Below, one piece after another: positions 34,414 through 41,887 of a stretch of 64,000 bases of DNA. Made by a program: the position numbers and the translations under genes. Each line of letters begins with the position of its first letter. The stretch's first letter is position 1. The notes under the pieces were generated by a model, which saw nothing but the letters and a program-made list of their open reading frames with translations, was not told the DNA's origin and did not search any database. The DNA is taken from positions 1-64,000 of the forward strand of contig NZ_JADDRL010000020.1 of NCBI RefSeq assembly GCF_021538895.1. Reading direction: 5' to 3'. The DNA comes from Streptomyces olivochromogenes (GTDB lineage Bacteria; Actinomycetota; Actinomycetes; Streptomycetales; Streptomycetaceae).

Positions 34414-34971
34414 GTGCCGAACAGTCCGGTTGCCAAGGTCGCGCGGTGGGCCAGCCTGTTTTTCTCGGGCGTCTTCGCGGGCTTCCTCGTCGCCGTGCTC
34501 GTCCTCGAACTGTCCCTGCGGGGCTTCGACCGTCACGTGTACACCCAGGTCCGCCAGGTCGAACTCGATTCGCTGGACAAGCTCGCGGTCGTCACGCTCC
34601 TGCCGGCACTGATCACCACGGCATTGCTCGTCGCCTTCACGTTCAAGGCGAGAGGGCTCACCCCCTGGTTGACGCTGGTGGCCCTCACCTTGCTGATCGG
34701 GATCCTCGCCCTGACGCTCGTGATCAACATGCCCATCAACGCCGACCAGCTCGACTGGAATGTGCAGGCGCCGCCCGCGGACTGGGCGACCGTACGTGAT
34801 CACTGGCAGATCGCCCACGGCGTGCGGACAGGCGCGGCCGTGCTCGCGTTCGGAGCCTTGATCGCCAATGCGACGGGAACATCGCACGGCACCCACCAGG
34901 CGACACCGACGTCGCCGCACCACGGACTCCCCGCCGCATCAGAAGATTCCCCGCTGCACCGACGGAAATGA
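34414..34971 (+). CDS. DUF1772 (anthrone oxygenase-like) membrane protein
   Basis: A 185-residue membrane protein with four helices, including ASLFFSGVFAGFLVAVLVLE and LTLVALTLLIGILALTLVIN, and the family-typical NMPINADQLDW followed by WATVRDHWQIAHGVRTGAAV. DUF1772 includes anthrone oxygenases of polyketide pathways. The GTG at 34414 is preferred because GGAGGA lies seven bases upstream; an ATG at 34381 overlapping the NmrA stop is possible. The C-terminus is a His/Thr/Pro-rich tail. Confidence 0.86.
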   Translation: MPNSPVAKVARWASLFFSGVFAGFLVAVLVLELSLRGFDRHVYTQVRQVELDSLDKLAVVTLLPALITTALLVAFTFKARGLTPWLTLVALTLLIGILALTLVINMPINADQLDWNVQAPPADWATVRDHWQIAHGVRTGAAVLAFGALIANATGTSHGTHQATPTSPHHGLPAASEDSPLHRRK

Positions 34972-34982
34972 GGGAGATCGAC

Positions 34983-35831
34983 ATGAGGGAGATCGAACTG
35001 TCCGCCGGGACAATCGAATACGAGGACACCGGCGGCGACGGCCCTACGGTTGTGCTCCTGCACGGGCTGATGATGGACGCCTCGCTGTGGGACGGACCGA
35101 TCGCCGACCTGTCCGCCGACCACCGGTGCGTGGCACCGACGCTGCCGTTCGGCGCGCACCGTCGTGCGATGCACGCCGACGCCGACCTATCGCTGCCCGG
35201 GGTGGCACGGCTGGTCACGGAGTTCCTCGACCGCCTCGATCTCCACGACGTCACCCTCGTCGGCAACGACACCGGCGGAGCACTTGTCCAACTCCTCATG
35301 TGCGACGACGCTGCACGCGTGGGACGGGCTGTGCTCGTCTCATGCGATGCGTTCGACAACTTTCCGCCAGGACTGACAGGCAAGACGCTCGTGCTCACCG
35401 GCAAGCTCCCGCCTCGGATGTTCGGGCTGTTCATGCAGCAGATGAGGCTGCGGCCGCTCCGGCGCCTCCCGATCGCGTTCGGGTGGCTGACCCTGCGCGG
35501 AGACGCCGCCACCGCCCGGTGGACGAAGCCGGTCATGAAGCAGCCCGAGATCCGCCACGACGCCGTACGAACACTGCGAGCCGCAGCGGCAGACACCAAC
35601 CTCCTGCTTGCCGCTGCCGAACGTCTGCCGAACTTCAAGTACCCCGCCCTCGTGGTCTGGGCAAGCGGAGACCGCGTGATGCCACCCGAGCACGGCCGAC
35701 GCCTCGCCGAACTCCTCCCCCACGGACGGCTGGTCGAGATAGCGGACAGCTACACCCTCGTCCCCCTGGACCAGCCGGCAAAACTCGCACAACTCATCCG
35801 GGAGTTCACCCACGCATCCGACGCAACCTAG
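34983..35831 (+). CDS. Alpha/beta hydrolase with Asp at the nucleophile position
   Basis: A 282-residue hydrolase. VVLLHGLMMDASLWDGPIAD gives the HG oxyanion motif. The nucleophile elbow is VGNDTGGALVQLL, with Asp in place of Ser, as in haloalkane dehalogenase or epoxide hydrolase relatives. The general-acid region is ALVVWASGDRVMPPEHGRRL. The ATG at 34983 has GAGGGAG; an ATG at 34968 overlapping the DUF1772 stop is also possible. It is the third complete gene of the cargo operon. Confidence 0.92.
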   Translation: MREIELSAGTIEYEDTGGDGPTVVLLHGLMMDASLWDGPIADLSADHRCVAPTLPFGAHRRAMHADADLSLPGVARLVTEFLDRLDLHDVTLVGNDTGGALVQLLMCDDAARVGRAVLVSCDAFDNFPPGLTGKTLVLTGKLPPRMFGLFMQQMRLRPLRRLPIAFGWLTLRGDAATARWTKPVMKQPEIRHDAVRTLRAAAADTNLLLAAAERLPNFKYPALVVWASGDRVMPPEHGRRLAELLPHGRLVEIADSYTLVPLDQPAKLAQLIREFTHASDAT

Positions 35832-35921
35832 GACGGAACCGCAGCCGCGTAGCCCGACTTTGTACCTGCCAGTCAAGAACCGATTCTCAACGCACATCGG
35901 TGCAGACAGGAGCAAATAATC

Positions 35922-35960
35922 ATGGTCAAGGTAGGACTCTTAGCGGCCTGGATCCGGTAA
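35922..35960 (+). pseudogene. First codons of a truncated fourth cargo gene
   Basis: AGGAG and an ATG open the frame MVKVGLLAAWIR, ending at a TAA (35958-35960). MVKVGLLA is the start of many small antibiotic-biosynthesis-monooxygenase proteins, so the cargo operon probably once had this gene. The match breaks at about 35946 where right-end IS sequence begins, marking the cargo/IS junction. Confidence 0.42.
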
Positions 35961-36003
35961 GCGCGCCTGGATCAAGGCTCGCTCGCGCCGCAGGGCGGCG
36001 TGA

Positions 36004-36483
36004 ATGACGCCGCCCTGCACAGGGGCCCTCCTCGATTTCATCGCACAGGCGTTCGACGGTGAGGAGCTCGGGCGGGTGCTGACCGAGGACGGCTTGATCG
36101 GGCATGGTGAGATCCGGGTCGGCGACACCGTTGTTCTGGCCTTCGACCGACACGCTGACTGGCCCGTCATGCCGAGCCTGCTGCGCGTGTTCGTCGCCGA
36201 CGCGGACGAGGCGTTCTCCCGAGCCCTCGCGGCCGGCGGCCAGGTCGTCACTTCCCTGGCGGACAACGCCTTCGGACAGCGCGGAGGGCGTATCAAGGAT
36301 CCCTTCGGCAATATCTGGTGGGTGGTCAGCCACGTCGAGGACGTCGCCGAGGAAGAGATGTGGCAGCGACTGCAGGACCCGGCATACGCCGAGGCCATGC
36401 ACGTGGCTCAGGAGACCCTCGACGCCGAGCTCAGCGGTCGACGCCACGGACGCAGCAGTGCACCCGTCAGGACGACCGGCTGA
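36004..36483 (+). pseudogene. VOC family gene, 3' part after the element
   Basis: From codon 9 the frame reads LLDFIAQAFDGEELGRVLTE, then RHADWPVMPSLLRVFVADAD and RIKDPFGNIWWVVSHVEDVA, the bulk of a PhnB-type VOC protein. The first eight residues come from the element's inverted repeat, which by chance supplies an ATG at 36004. It could yield a 159-residue protein lacking the first beta strand. It is the partner of the fragment at 32549. Confidence 0.82.
36018..36027. repeat. Target-site duplication, right copy
   Basis: CACAGGGGCC repeats the ten bases at 32617-32626 and directly follows the right inverted repeat. Confidence 0.75.
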
Positions 36484-36728
36484 CCCGATGACCCTGGTCC
36501 GACCCGGCTGAACCGGGCCTGCTGCCCGACCGTGACCGCGCGTTCCGGCGAGCCGCGGCCGCCTGGTCGACGACCCTGTCCTCCGTCGGGCGCGGGTCGG
36601 CGAGGAGGCGCGCAGTCGGACAATTGGTGTGGGTTATTAATTAAGAAACGCTCTCACCAGCGTTTATCCTACGCCAGGGTCACTCATTTGCCGCGCATCT
36701 GGAGGAGGGGAAGCGGTGTTATCGAGGT

Positions 36729-37016
36729 ATGACCAAAGAATGGCCCCACGACTTGCCTCGGCGCGGCGCGAGGACGGACAGCCCGCTCGCGAGCCGCGAT
36801 ATGACAGCAGGTAAATATACTTACACGCCTGGCGTGGCCTATTCGGCGCTCGGGGCCCGCGGCATCCTGCGGCGGGGGGACGGCGCACGGGTCGAGCTCT
36901 CGGTCACCGAGCCGCTGCTCCGGGAGTTCCTGACGCTGCTGGAGTCGGCCCAGGAGGAACTGAATCAGCGGTGGAACGGTCAGGGGACGCCCGGCCGCCA
37001 CGTGGAACACGCGTAA
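36729..37016 (+). CDS. Hypothetical protein
   Basis: A 95-residue protein of unknown function. The centre (YTYTPGVAYSALGARGILRR) and the C-terminal helix (EPLLREFLTLLESAQEELNQ) look like a compact soluble domain. It ends 15 bases before the DUF2637 gene, so the two are probably co-transcribed. A later ATG at 36801 (MTAGKYTYTPG) is an alternative start. Confidence 0.55.
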   Translation: MTKEWPHDLPRRGARTDSPLASRDMTAGKYTYTPGVAYSALGARGILRRGDGARVELSVTEPLLREFLTLLESAQEELNQRWNGQGTPGRHVEHA

Positions 37017-37031
37017 CGGGGGCGGATTTCC

Positions 37032-37805
37032 ATGAACCACGAGTATGCGGATCCCCTCTTTGTGCGGCGTGATTTGTATTCCGATGCGTACTCTTACGGG
37101 CCGGGCCCGGAATGGCAGGGCGGTCCCGGCAATGCCGTGCACTCGGGGACCCCGTTGGTACCACCCGACTCGGGCTGGGACCCGGTCGAGGAACTCGCCT
37201 ATCTCCTCCAGGAGGCCGGGCCGACGGAGCAGGCGACCACGGTTCCGCCGCTGCGCAGCGAGCCGTCGCAGGGCGTCGACCTCGACGACCCGATGGAGAA
37301 CCTGGCGCAGATCACCGCCCAGTTGCCGCCCATCCGACATTCCTCTGCCGGGCACCGGAAGGTTCGAGTCCGGAAACTCCGCCAGGTCGGGTGGCTGCAG
37401 ACCGGGAGCTACATCATCGTAGCCATCGTCGCCGTCATCGTCGCCATGGTGAGTGTCTTCGGCGGCATGGTGGCCTACGCGCCGTTGCAGAACATCCCCG
37501 CCGGTTCGAAGACCGGGGACGTTCCCTGGTGGCCTCTTCTCGTGTACGGCCCCTGGATGGTCGCCTCTTTGTCCATCCTGCGAGCTGCCCTGCATCAGCG
37601 GCGAGCCATGCATTCGTGGTTCATCGTTCTGCTGTTCTCGTCCGTCGCGATGATGCTGTGCGTGGCCCAGGCCGAACGGACCTTCACCGGCGTCGCCGGA
37701 GCCGCCCTGCCGTCACTCGCGTCTCTCGCCTGCTTCCAGCAACTCGTCCGACAAATCACACTGACCCTGCCGCCACGACAGAGCACGCGTTCCCACCGGC
37801 GGTAG
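37032..37805 (+). CDS. DUF2637-like membrane protein
   Basis: A 257-residue protein. The first 120 residues are acidic and proline-rich, likely cytoplasmic. Then follow four membrane segments, including GSYIIVAIVAVIVAMVSVFG and WFIVLLFSSVAMMLCVAQAE. The layout resembles DUF2637/SpdB-type membrane proteins linked to conjugative elements in actinomycetes. It is likely in an operon with the preceding small gene. Function unknown. Confidence 0.74.
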   Translation: MNHEYADPLFVRRDLYSDAYSYGPGPEWQGGPGNAVHSGTPLVPPDSGWDPVEELAYLLQEAGPTEQATTVPPLRSEPSQGVDLDDPMENLAQITAQLPPIRHSSAGHRKVRVRKLRQVGWLQTGSYIIVAIVAVIVAMVSVFGGMVAYAPLQNIPAGSKTGDVPWWPLLVYGPWMVASLSILRAALHQRRAMHSWFIVLLFSSVAMMLCVAQAERTFTGVAGAALPSLASLACFQQLVRQITLTLPPRQSTRSHRR

Positions 37806-37820
37806 CCCGGAGTCGAGGAC

Positions 37821-38180
37821 TCAGCTCTGCAGGAGTCGGCCGGCATGCTCGGCCTCGTCGTCCAGGACGCGGCCGCGACGTGCGCTGCGCAGCCGCCAGC
37901 GGGTGGTGACTCCGTCCGGGCCGTCGAAGCCGGGCTGGGACAGGGCCGCCTCGATCCGGCTACGGACCTCGGCCTCGGAGACCGGTTCGGCGACGAACAG
38001 CACGCGCAGCCGCAGCTCGTCGCCGGAGCGCGTCGCGCTGGTGTGGTGCGGTGCCAGCGGACACGGCGGCTCATGCTCCCAGTGCCCGCACAACGCGACC
38101 GTGACAGCCGCACCGGGCGCGCCCACGTCGCCGCCCGGTTCCATCAGCACCACCGCTTCGTGGACGAACGCCTGCCGCAT
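37821..38180 (-). CDS. Conserved hypothetical protein
   Basis: A 119-residue protein starting at MRQAFVHEAVVLMEPGGD. The central part ALCGHWEHEPPCPLAPHHTS is His/Cys-rich and could bind metal, and ELRLRVLFVAEPVSEAEVRS looks like an alpha/beta segment. I recognise it as a common Streptomyces hypothetical without known role. A GTG at 38195 is an alternative start. It ends 50 bases before the TetR gene in the same direction and may be co-transcribed with it. Confidence 0.74.
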   Translation of the reverse strand: MRQAFVHEAVVLMEPGGDVGAPGAAVTVALCGHWEHEPPCPLAPHHTSATRSGDELRLRVLFVAEPVSEAEVRSRIEAALSQPGFDGPDGVTTRWRLRSARRGRVLDDEAEHAGRLLQS

Positions 38181-38229
38181 CAGGTCAGTATTCACCCGGC
38201 CTGCCCGCCCCCGCACCGGCGAAGCGTGG

Positions 38230-38805
38230 TCAGGCTGGGGCCTGGGCCGCGAGTGCGGTTCTCAGGTGCCGCAGCGAGTCGCGGAGGGTTGCCCGCAGGT
38301 CCGACGGGGACGCGGTGGTGGTCCAGTGGGCGTAGGCGACCTTGAAGACGGCGATGCCCGTTTCGGCGGTCAGGCTCGCGGTGAGGTCGGGGACGCCTCG
38401 GGCGCGCAGGGCGTCGGCCATCGTCGTGACCAGGGCGGCGAGTTTGGTCAGCTCGCGCTCTCGCAGGTCCGGGTTGGCCGAGACGATCGCTTCGCGGAGT
38501 CTGACGCGCTCGGGGTTCTCCTGGAGCACGGCGGCGAAGGCTTCGAGGGCGGAGGTCACCACGTCGACCGGCGGAGTGCCGGGGGGTGCCTCGGCGACCG
38601 TGCGGGCCAGTAGGTCGTGGGCCATTTCCGTGCCCGCGAAGAGGACTTCGCGCTTGTCGGCGAAGTGCCGGAAGAAGGTGCGCTCGGTCAGGCCGGCCCG
38701 TGCCGCGATCTCCGCCGCCGTCGTCTTCTCGAAGCCCTGCTCGGCGTAGAGCGTCAGCGCTGCCTGTGCCAGGCGGCCGCGCGCGTTCGGCTCCCATCGA
38801 CCCAT
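38230..38805 (-). CDS. TetR family transcriptional regulator
   Basis: A 191-residue repressor: RGRLAQAALTLYAEQGFEKT, then AAEIAARAGLTERTFFRHFA with the helix-turn-helix. The ligand domain is all-helical. It is divergent from the epimerase gene at 38890, with two near-identical 21-base palindromes between them (38820-38870), so both genes are likely controlled by it. Confidence 0.93.
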   Translation of the reverse strand: MGRWEPNARGRLAQAALTLYAEQGFEKTTAAEIAARAGLTERTFFRHFADKREVLFAGTEMAHDLLARTVAEAPPGTPPVDVVTSALEAFAAVLQENPERVRLREAIVSANPDLRERELTKLAALVTTMADALRARGVPDLTASLTAETGIAVFKVAYAHWTTTASPSDLRATLRDSLRHLRTALAAQAPA

Positions 38806-38819
38806 GCGGTGATCATACG

Positions 38820-38870
38820 TGATGACAGTTACTGACATCAGAGCTATGGTGATGACAGTTACTGACGTCA
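38820..38870. promoter_or_regulatory. Tandem TetR operators
   Basis: Two 21-base near-palindromes, each with arms TGATGACAGT and ACTGACATCA (or ACTGACGTCA) around one central T, lie at 38820-38840 and 38850-38870. They are exactly 30 bp (about three helical turns) apart, so two repressor dimers could bind the same DNA face. Confidence 0.62.
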
Positions 38871-38889
38871 TCGGTCGGAAGGTTCTGTC

Positions 38890-39771
38890 ATGCGCGTATT
38901 CGTCACGGGTGCGTCCGGGTGGGTCGGCTCGGCGCTCGTACCCGAACTCATCGGCTCGGGGCATCAGGTCCTCGGGCTGGCCAGGTCGGACTCCTCGGCC
39001 GCCGCCGTCGCCGCCATGGGAGCCGAGGTGCTCCGCGGCGACCTGGAGGACCTGGATGCCCTGCGTGCCGGGGCGATCGGCTGCGACGGGGTCGTCCACC
39101 TCGCCTTCATCCACGACTTCACCCGGTTCGCGGCCTCGATACAGGCCGACGCACGCGCCGTCGAGGCGATCGGCGCCGCCATCGAGGGCTCCGGCAAGCC
39201 GCTGGTCATCGCCTCCGGCACGCCGGCCGTACCCGGCAGCGTGGCGAGCGAACGCGACGAAAGTGCGCCCGGTTCACCCGCGGCGGGCCGGGAGGCGACC
39301 GCCAGGGCGGTGCTCAAGATGGCGGAGCGCGGTGTGCGGTCGTCCGTCGTGCGGCTGCCCCGTACGGTGCACGGCGACGGCGATCACCACGGCTTCATCG
39401 CCCGATTGATCGCCACAGCCCGTGACAAGGGCGTGTCCGGCTATGTCGGCGACGGGAGCGGTCGCTGGCCCGCGGTGCATGTGCTGGATGCCGCGAGCCT
39501 GTTCCGGCTGGCGGTGGAGCAGGCCCCGGCGGGATCGGTGCTGCACGCGGTCGGCGACGAGGGCGTGCCGGTTCGGGAGATCGCCGAGGTCATCGGGCGG
39601 CACCTGGGGCTGCCCACGGCTTCCGTGCCGGCCGAGGACTTCGGTTTCCTGGGCCAGGTCCTCGCGGTCGACCAGCCGGCGTCCGGCGCGCTGACCCGCG
39701 AGCTGCTCGGGTGGCGGCCGGCCCGGCCGGGACTCGTCGAGGACCTGGACAAGGGCCACTACTTCGGCTGA
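38890..39771 (+). CDS. NAD-dependent epimerase/dehydratase family reductase
   Basis: A 293-residue extended SDR: MRVFVTGASGWVGSALVPEL carries the TGxxGxxG nucleotide site. Catalytic-type residues lie in SGTPAVPGSVASERDE, without a canonical YxxxK. The C-terminal domain has GDGSGRWPAVHVLDAASLFR, a typical motif of this reductase group. It probably acts on a small carbonyl compound under control of the divergent TetR protein. GGAAGG precedes the ATG. Confidence 0.93.
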   Translation: MRVFVTGASGWVGSALVPELIGSGHQVLGLARSDSSAAAVAAMGAEVLRGDLEDLDALRAGAIGCDGVVHLAFIHDFTRFAASIQADARAVEAIGAAIEGSGKPLVIASGTPAVPGSVASERDESAPGSPAAGREATARAVLKMAERGVRSSVVRLPRTVHGDGDHHGFIARLIATARDKGVSGYVGDGSGRWPAVHVLDAASLFRLAVEQAPAGSVLHAVGDEGVPVREIAEVIGRHLGLPTASVPAEDFGFLGQVLAVDQPASGALTRELLGWRPARPGLVEDLDKGHYFG

Positions 39772-39828
39772 GGAACTGATCCTTCCGGATCTCTTGGCGA
39801 TCACTCGTCCGGCTGTTTGACTGCGCGG

Positions 39829-40224
39829 ATGACGAGCTTTCTCTGCGGTCTTCTGAGCGTCTTGTTCGGGGCGCTGTACCACCACAGGCGAGTGCGGCGA
39901 GCCCTGGCTCGGGCCGATGAGGGGCGCATGGTTCGCTTGCCGGTCTCGGCCAAGCGGCCGGGGGCGGGTTTCCGGTGGACCATCGGCTGGGTGTGGGCCA
40001 ACGCCGGGGAGTTCGCATGGGAGCCGCGCTGGCCGTGGGCGCGGCTTCGGGAACTCCCGGCGGATCTGCGCCCTGTCCGGACACGCCAGGCTCAGGGGTT
40101 CGAATCGTGGGTGATCCCCTACGACGCCGTGGTGATCGAGTGCGAGTCCGGCGAAGGACCGACCTGGCTGGCGGTCCTGCCGATCCAGGTGGACCGTACG
40201 CTCGCGATGATCAACCGCGGCTGA
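39829..40224 (+). CDS. DUF2550-like small membrane-anchored protein
   Basis: A 131-residue protein. One N-terminal membrane helix (MTSFLCGLLSVLFGALYHHR) is followed by a soluble PH-like beta domain with KRPGAGFRWTIGWVWANAGE and AVLPIQVDRTLAMIN. It resembles DUF2550-type actinomycete proteins of unknown function. The ATG at 39829 gives a standard signal anchor; an ATG at 39817 is possible. Confidence 0.7.
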   Translation: MTSFLCGLLSVLFGALYHHRRVRRALARADEGRMVRLPVSAKRPGAGFRWTIGWVWANAGEFAWEPRWPWARLRELPADLRPVRTRQAQGFESWVIPYDAVVIECESGEGPTWLAVLPIQVDRTLAMINRG

Positions 40225-40259
40225 CCGCGGATCCTGTGGTTCGACCACGGATCCGTGGT

Positions 40260-40637
40260 TCAGGTGGGCTGCGGCCAGGTGCGCAGTTGGGCCGCGATCC
40301 TCGCGGCGGTGCAGGACGGGTCGCGCAGCAGGTCGCGCAGGGCCACCGCGTCCTCGCGGGTGGGCTTGACCGGGATGCCGGAGGCCTCCAGGTACATCAC
40401 GCCCGTCGCCGCGGCGACCGCCATGTTGGAGCGCTCCAGCCAGCGGCAGCGGCCGAGGACGTGCACCAGGGCGGCGGCTCTGGCATACGGCCCGTCGTAG
40501 ACGGGCTGGTCCAGCAGTTCGGCCTGGTGGCAGGCGACCGCGGCCACCGGTACCCCGTAGTCGTCGGGGGACGGATCGCCCGCGCCGGCGATCTCCGCGA
40601 CCTGGAGGATCCAGGGGACGTCGATGTGAAGGTCCAT
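40260..40637 (-). CDS. Fic/Doc family toxin with degenerate active site
   Basis: A 125-residue protein like the toxin half of a Fic/Doc-type pair. The region AALVHVLGRCRWLERSNMAV (about residues 55-74) sits where active Doc proteins have HPFxDGNKR. Here the histidine and most catalytic residues are replaced, so AMPylation or phosphorylation by the usual chemistry is doubtful. The start shares one base with the stop of the antitoxin gene, so the two are coupled. Confidence 0.8.
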   Translation of the reverse strand: MDLHIDVPWILQVAEIAGAGDPSPDDYGVPVAAVACHQAELLDQPVYDGPYARAAALVHVLGRCRWLERSNMAVAAATGVMYLEASGIPVKPTREDAVALRDLLRDPSCTAARIAAQLRTWPQPT

Positions 40638-40876
40638 CAGGCGGCGTGTGCTCCCGGGGTGTGGCGGTCGGCGTCCTCGGCCTCGTCGAAGACCGCCTGG
40701 TGCTCGTCGAGGAAGCGGCGCGCGGCGTCCAGGCCGCGCTGGCGCAGGCCGTCGGTGTCGTCCCGTACGAGCGAGGCGATGTAGTCGCCGACGCTCAGTC
40801 CGCGGTCCTTGGCGCGGGCCTTGGCGAGTTCCGCGATCTCGTCGTCGACGCGTGCGCCCAGCTGTGTCTTCGCCAT
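40637..40876 (-). CDS. Ribbon-helix-helix antitoxin
   Basis: A 79-residue protein: MAKTQLGARVDDEIAELAKA then GLSVGDYIASLVRDD, the classic ribbon-helix-helix fold, and an acidic C-terminal tail that would neutralise the toxin. The ATG sits 9 bases from a perfect 16-base palindrome, fitting auto-repression. It is the first gene of the toxin pair. Confidence 0.82.
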   Translation of the reverse strand: MAKTQLGARVDDEIAELAKARAKDRGLSVGDYIASLVRDDTDGLRQRGLDAARRFLDEHQAVFDEAEDADRHTPGAHAA

Positions 40877-40884
40877 GGCCCGAT

Positions 40885-40900
40885 GGTAACAGCTGTTACC
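40885..40900. promoter_or_regulatory. Antitoxin operator palindrome
   Basis: GGTAACAGCTGTTACC is a perfect 16-base palindrome just upstream of the antitoxin start. This is the expected position for auto-repression by a ribbon-helix-helix dimer or its complex with the toxin. Confidence 0.62.
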
Positions 40901-40925
40901 AGGCGGCGGGAGGCCCGCGGACGGC

Positions 40926-41378
40926 TCACAGCAGGGCCGTGAGCCGTTGTACGTTGCGGTCGCCCTCACGTCGTACGCCCAGGGGGATCAGGGCGGCGCG
41001 GGGCGGCAGCCGCACGCCCCCCGTGAACGCGACCCGGGTGCCGGGGCCTTCGGGCGTGGCCGCCACGCCGATCAGCAGGAACCGGCTCTGCAGCCAGCAC
41101 CAGCCCGGCCGCTGGACTCCGCGCAGCCGGGCCCGCATCCCGTACCTGCTGCGTGCCAGCGCCTCGACGCGTTCGCCCTGCCGGCGGACCACGCGCAGCC
41201 GTTCCATGTCGGTCACGACCTGTCCGAACCCGCCCTCCAGATCGCCCAGCAGGGACCAGACCCGCTCGAAGGGCGCGTCGACGTGTGCCTCGGTCACGTG
41301 GGCGCCGCGGATGCCGGCGGCGAGGGCGTGCAGGCGGCGTACGGGGTCGAGGTCGGTGGTGGGCCAGAGCTCGTTCAT
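40926..41378 (-). CDS. SRPBCC family protein
   Basis: A 150-residue START/Bet v1-type protein: THVDAPFERVWSLL-like opening (HVDAPFERVWSLLGDLEGGF), then MERLRVVRRQGERVEALARS and a strand with WCWLQSRFLLIGVAA. The start at MNELWPTTD overlaps the sigma-gene stop by four bases (ATGA), so it belongs to the sigma operon. The ligand is unknown; it may be the sigma factor's target or modulator. Confidence 0.85.
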   Translation of the reverse strand: MNELWPTTDLDPVRRLHALAAGIRGAHVTEAHVDAPFERVWSLLGDLEGGFGQVVTDMERLRVVRRQGERVEALARSRYGMRARLRGVQRPGWCWLQSRFLLIGVAATPEGPGTRVAFTGGVRLPPRAALIPLGVRREGDRNVQRLTALL

Positions 41379-41887
41379 GACGTCCACGCCTTCCGGAAGG
41401 TGTCGCGGGCCCGGTGCAGCCGCGACTTGACGGTGCCGGTGCGCACCCCGAGCAGGGCGGCGGCGGTGCGCTCGTCCAGGCCCTCCAGGTCGCGCAGCAT
41501 CAGCACCGCACGGTGCTCGGGTGACAGCCGCGCCAGTACGTCCCTGATGTCGGCGCCGAGTTGGGGGTCGCCGCGGGCCGGGAGCGCGCTGAGGTCGGCC
41601 GATACGGTGCGGGCGGCGCGGTGCGCGGTGCGGACCGCCTCGCGCACCGCGATGGCACGGACCCAGCCGTGCAGGGCGGCCGGCTTCTTCAGGGTGCGCA
41701 GCGACTTGAAGACCGCGACCAGGGCCTCCTGCGCCGCGTCCGGCCCCTGGTCCAGGGCGATGGGCGTGCAGACCCGGACCACGAACGGGGCGAGGAGGTC
41801 CAGGAGTTCGGCCATGGCGAGGGTGTCGCCGCGCTGGGCGCAGCGCACGAGCCGGACCGTTCGGTCGTCGGGTCGCTCATCGGGCAC
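41375..41887 (-). CDS. ECF sigma factor
   Basis: A 170-residue sigma factor. Sigma-2 has DTLAMAELLDLLAPFVVRVC, AAQEALVAVFKSLRTLKKPA and LHGWVRAIAVREAV. Sigma-4 has LSPEHRAVLMLRDLEGLDER then TAAALLGVRTGTVKSRLHRA. The GTG start at 41887 gives the usual length. It overlaps the DUF3995 stop region and is followed with ATGA overlap by the SRPBCC gene. A membrane protein upstream could be its anti-sigma partner, but no zinc motif (HxxxCxxC) is visible. Confidence 0.9.
   Translation of the reverse strand: MPDERPDDRTVRLVRCAQRGDTLAMAELLDLLAPFVVRVCTPIALDQGPDAAQEALVAVFKSLRTLKKPAALHGWVRAIAVREAVRTAHRAARTVSADLSALPARGDPQLGADIRDVLARLSPEHRAVLMLRDLEGLDERTAAALLGVRTGTVKSRLHRARDTFRKAWTS

Larger units (their letters stand above)
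32627..36017. mobile_element. 3.39-kb element with ISAs1-like ends and cargo genes
   Basis: The ends are inverted repeats: CGGGGCGGCGTCATTCA (32627-32643) and, at the right, TGAATGACGCCGCCCTG (36001-36017), which match at 16 of 17 positions. Both are flanked by the 10-bp duplication. Inside the left end is the tail of an ISAs1-family transposase; the rest carries MarR, NmrA, DUF1772 and hydrolase genes and the first codons of a further gene. Either cargo replaced most of the transposase in an existing IS, or a non-autonomous element captured the module. Right-end sequence also forms a GGGCGGCG/CGCCGCCC hairpin. Confidence 0.7.
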
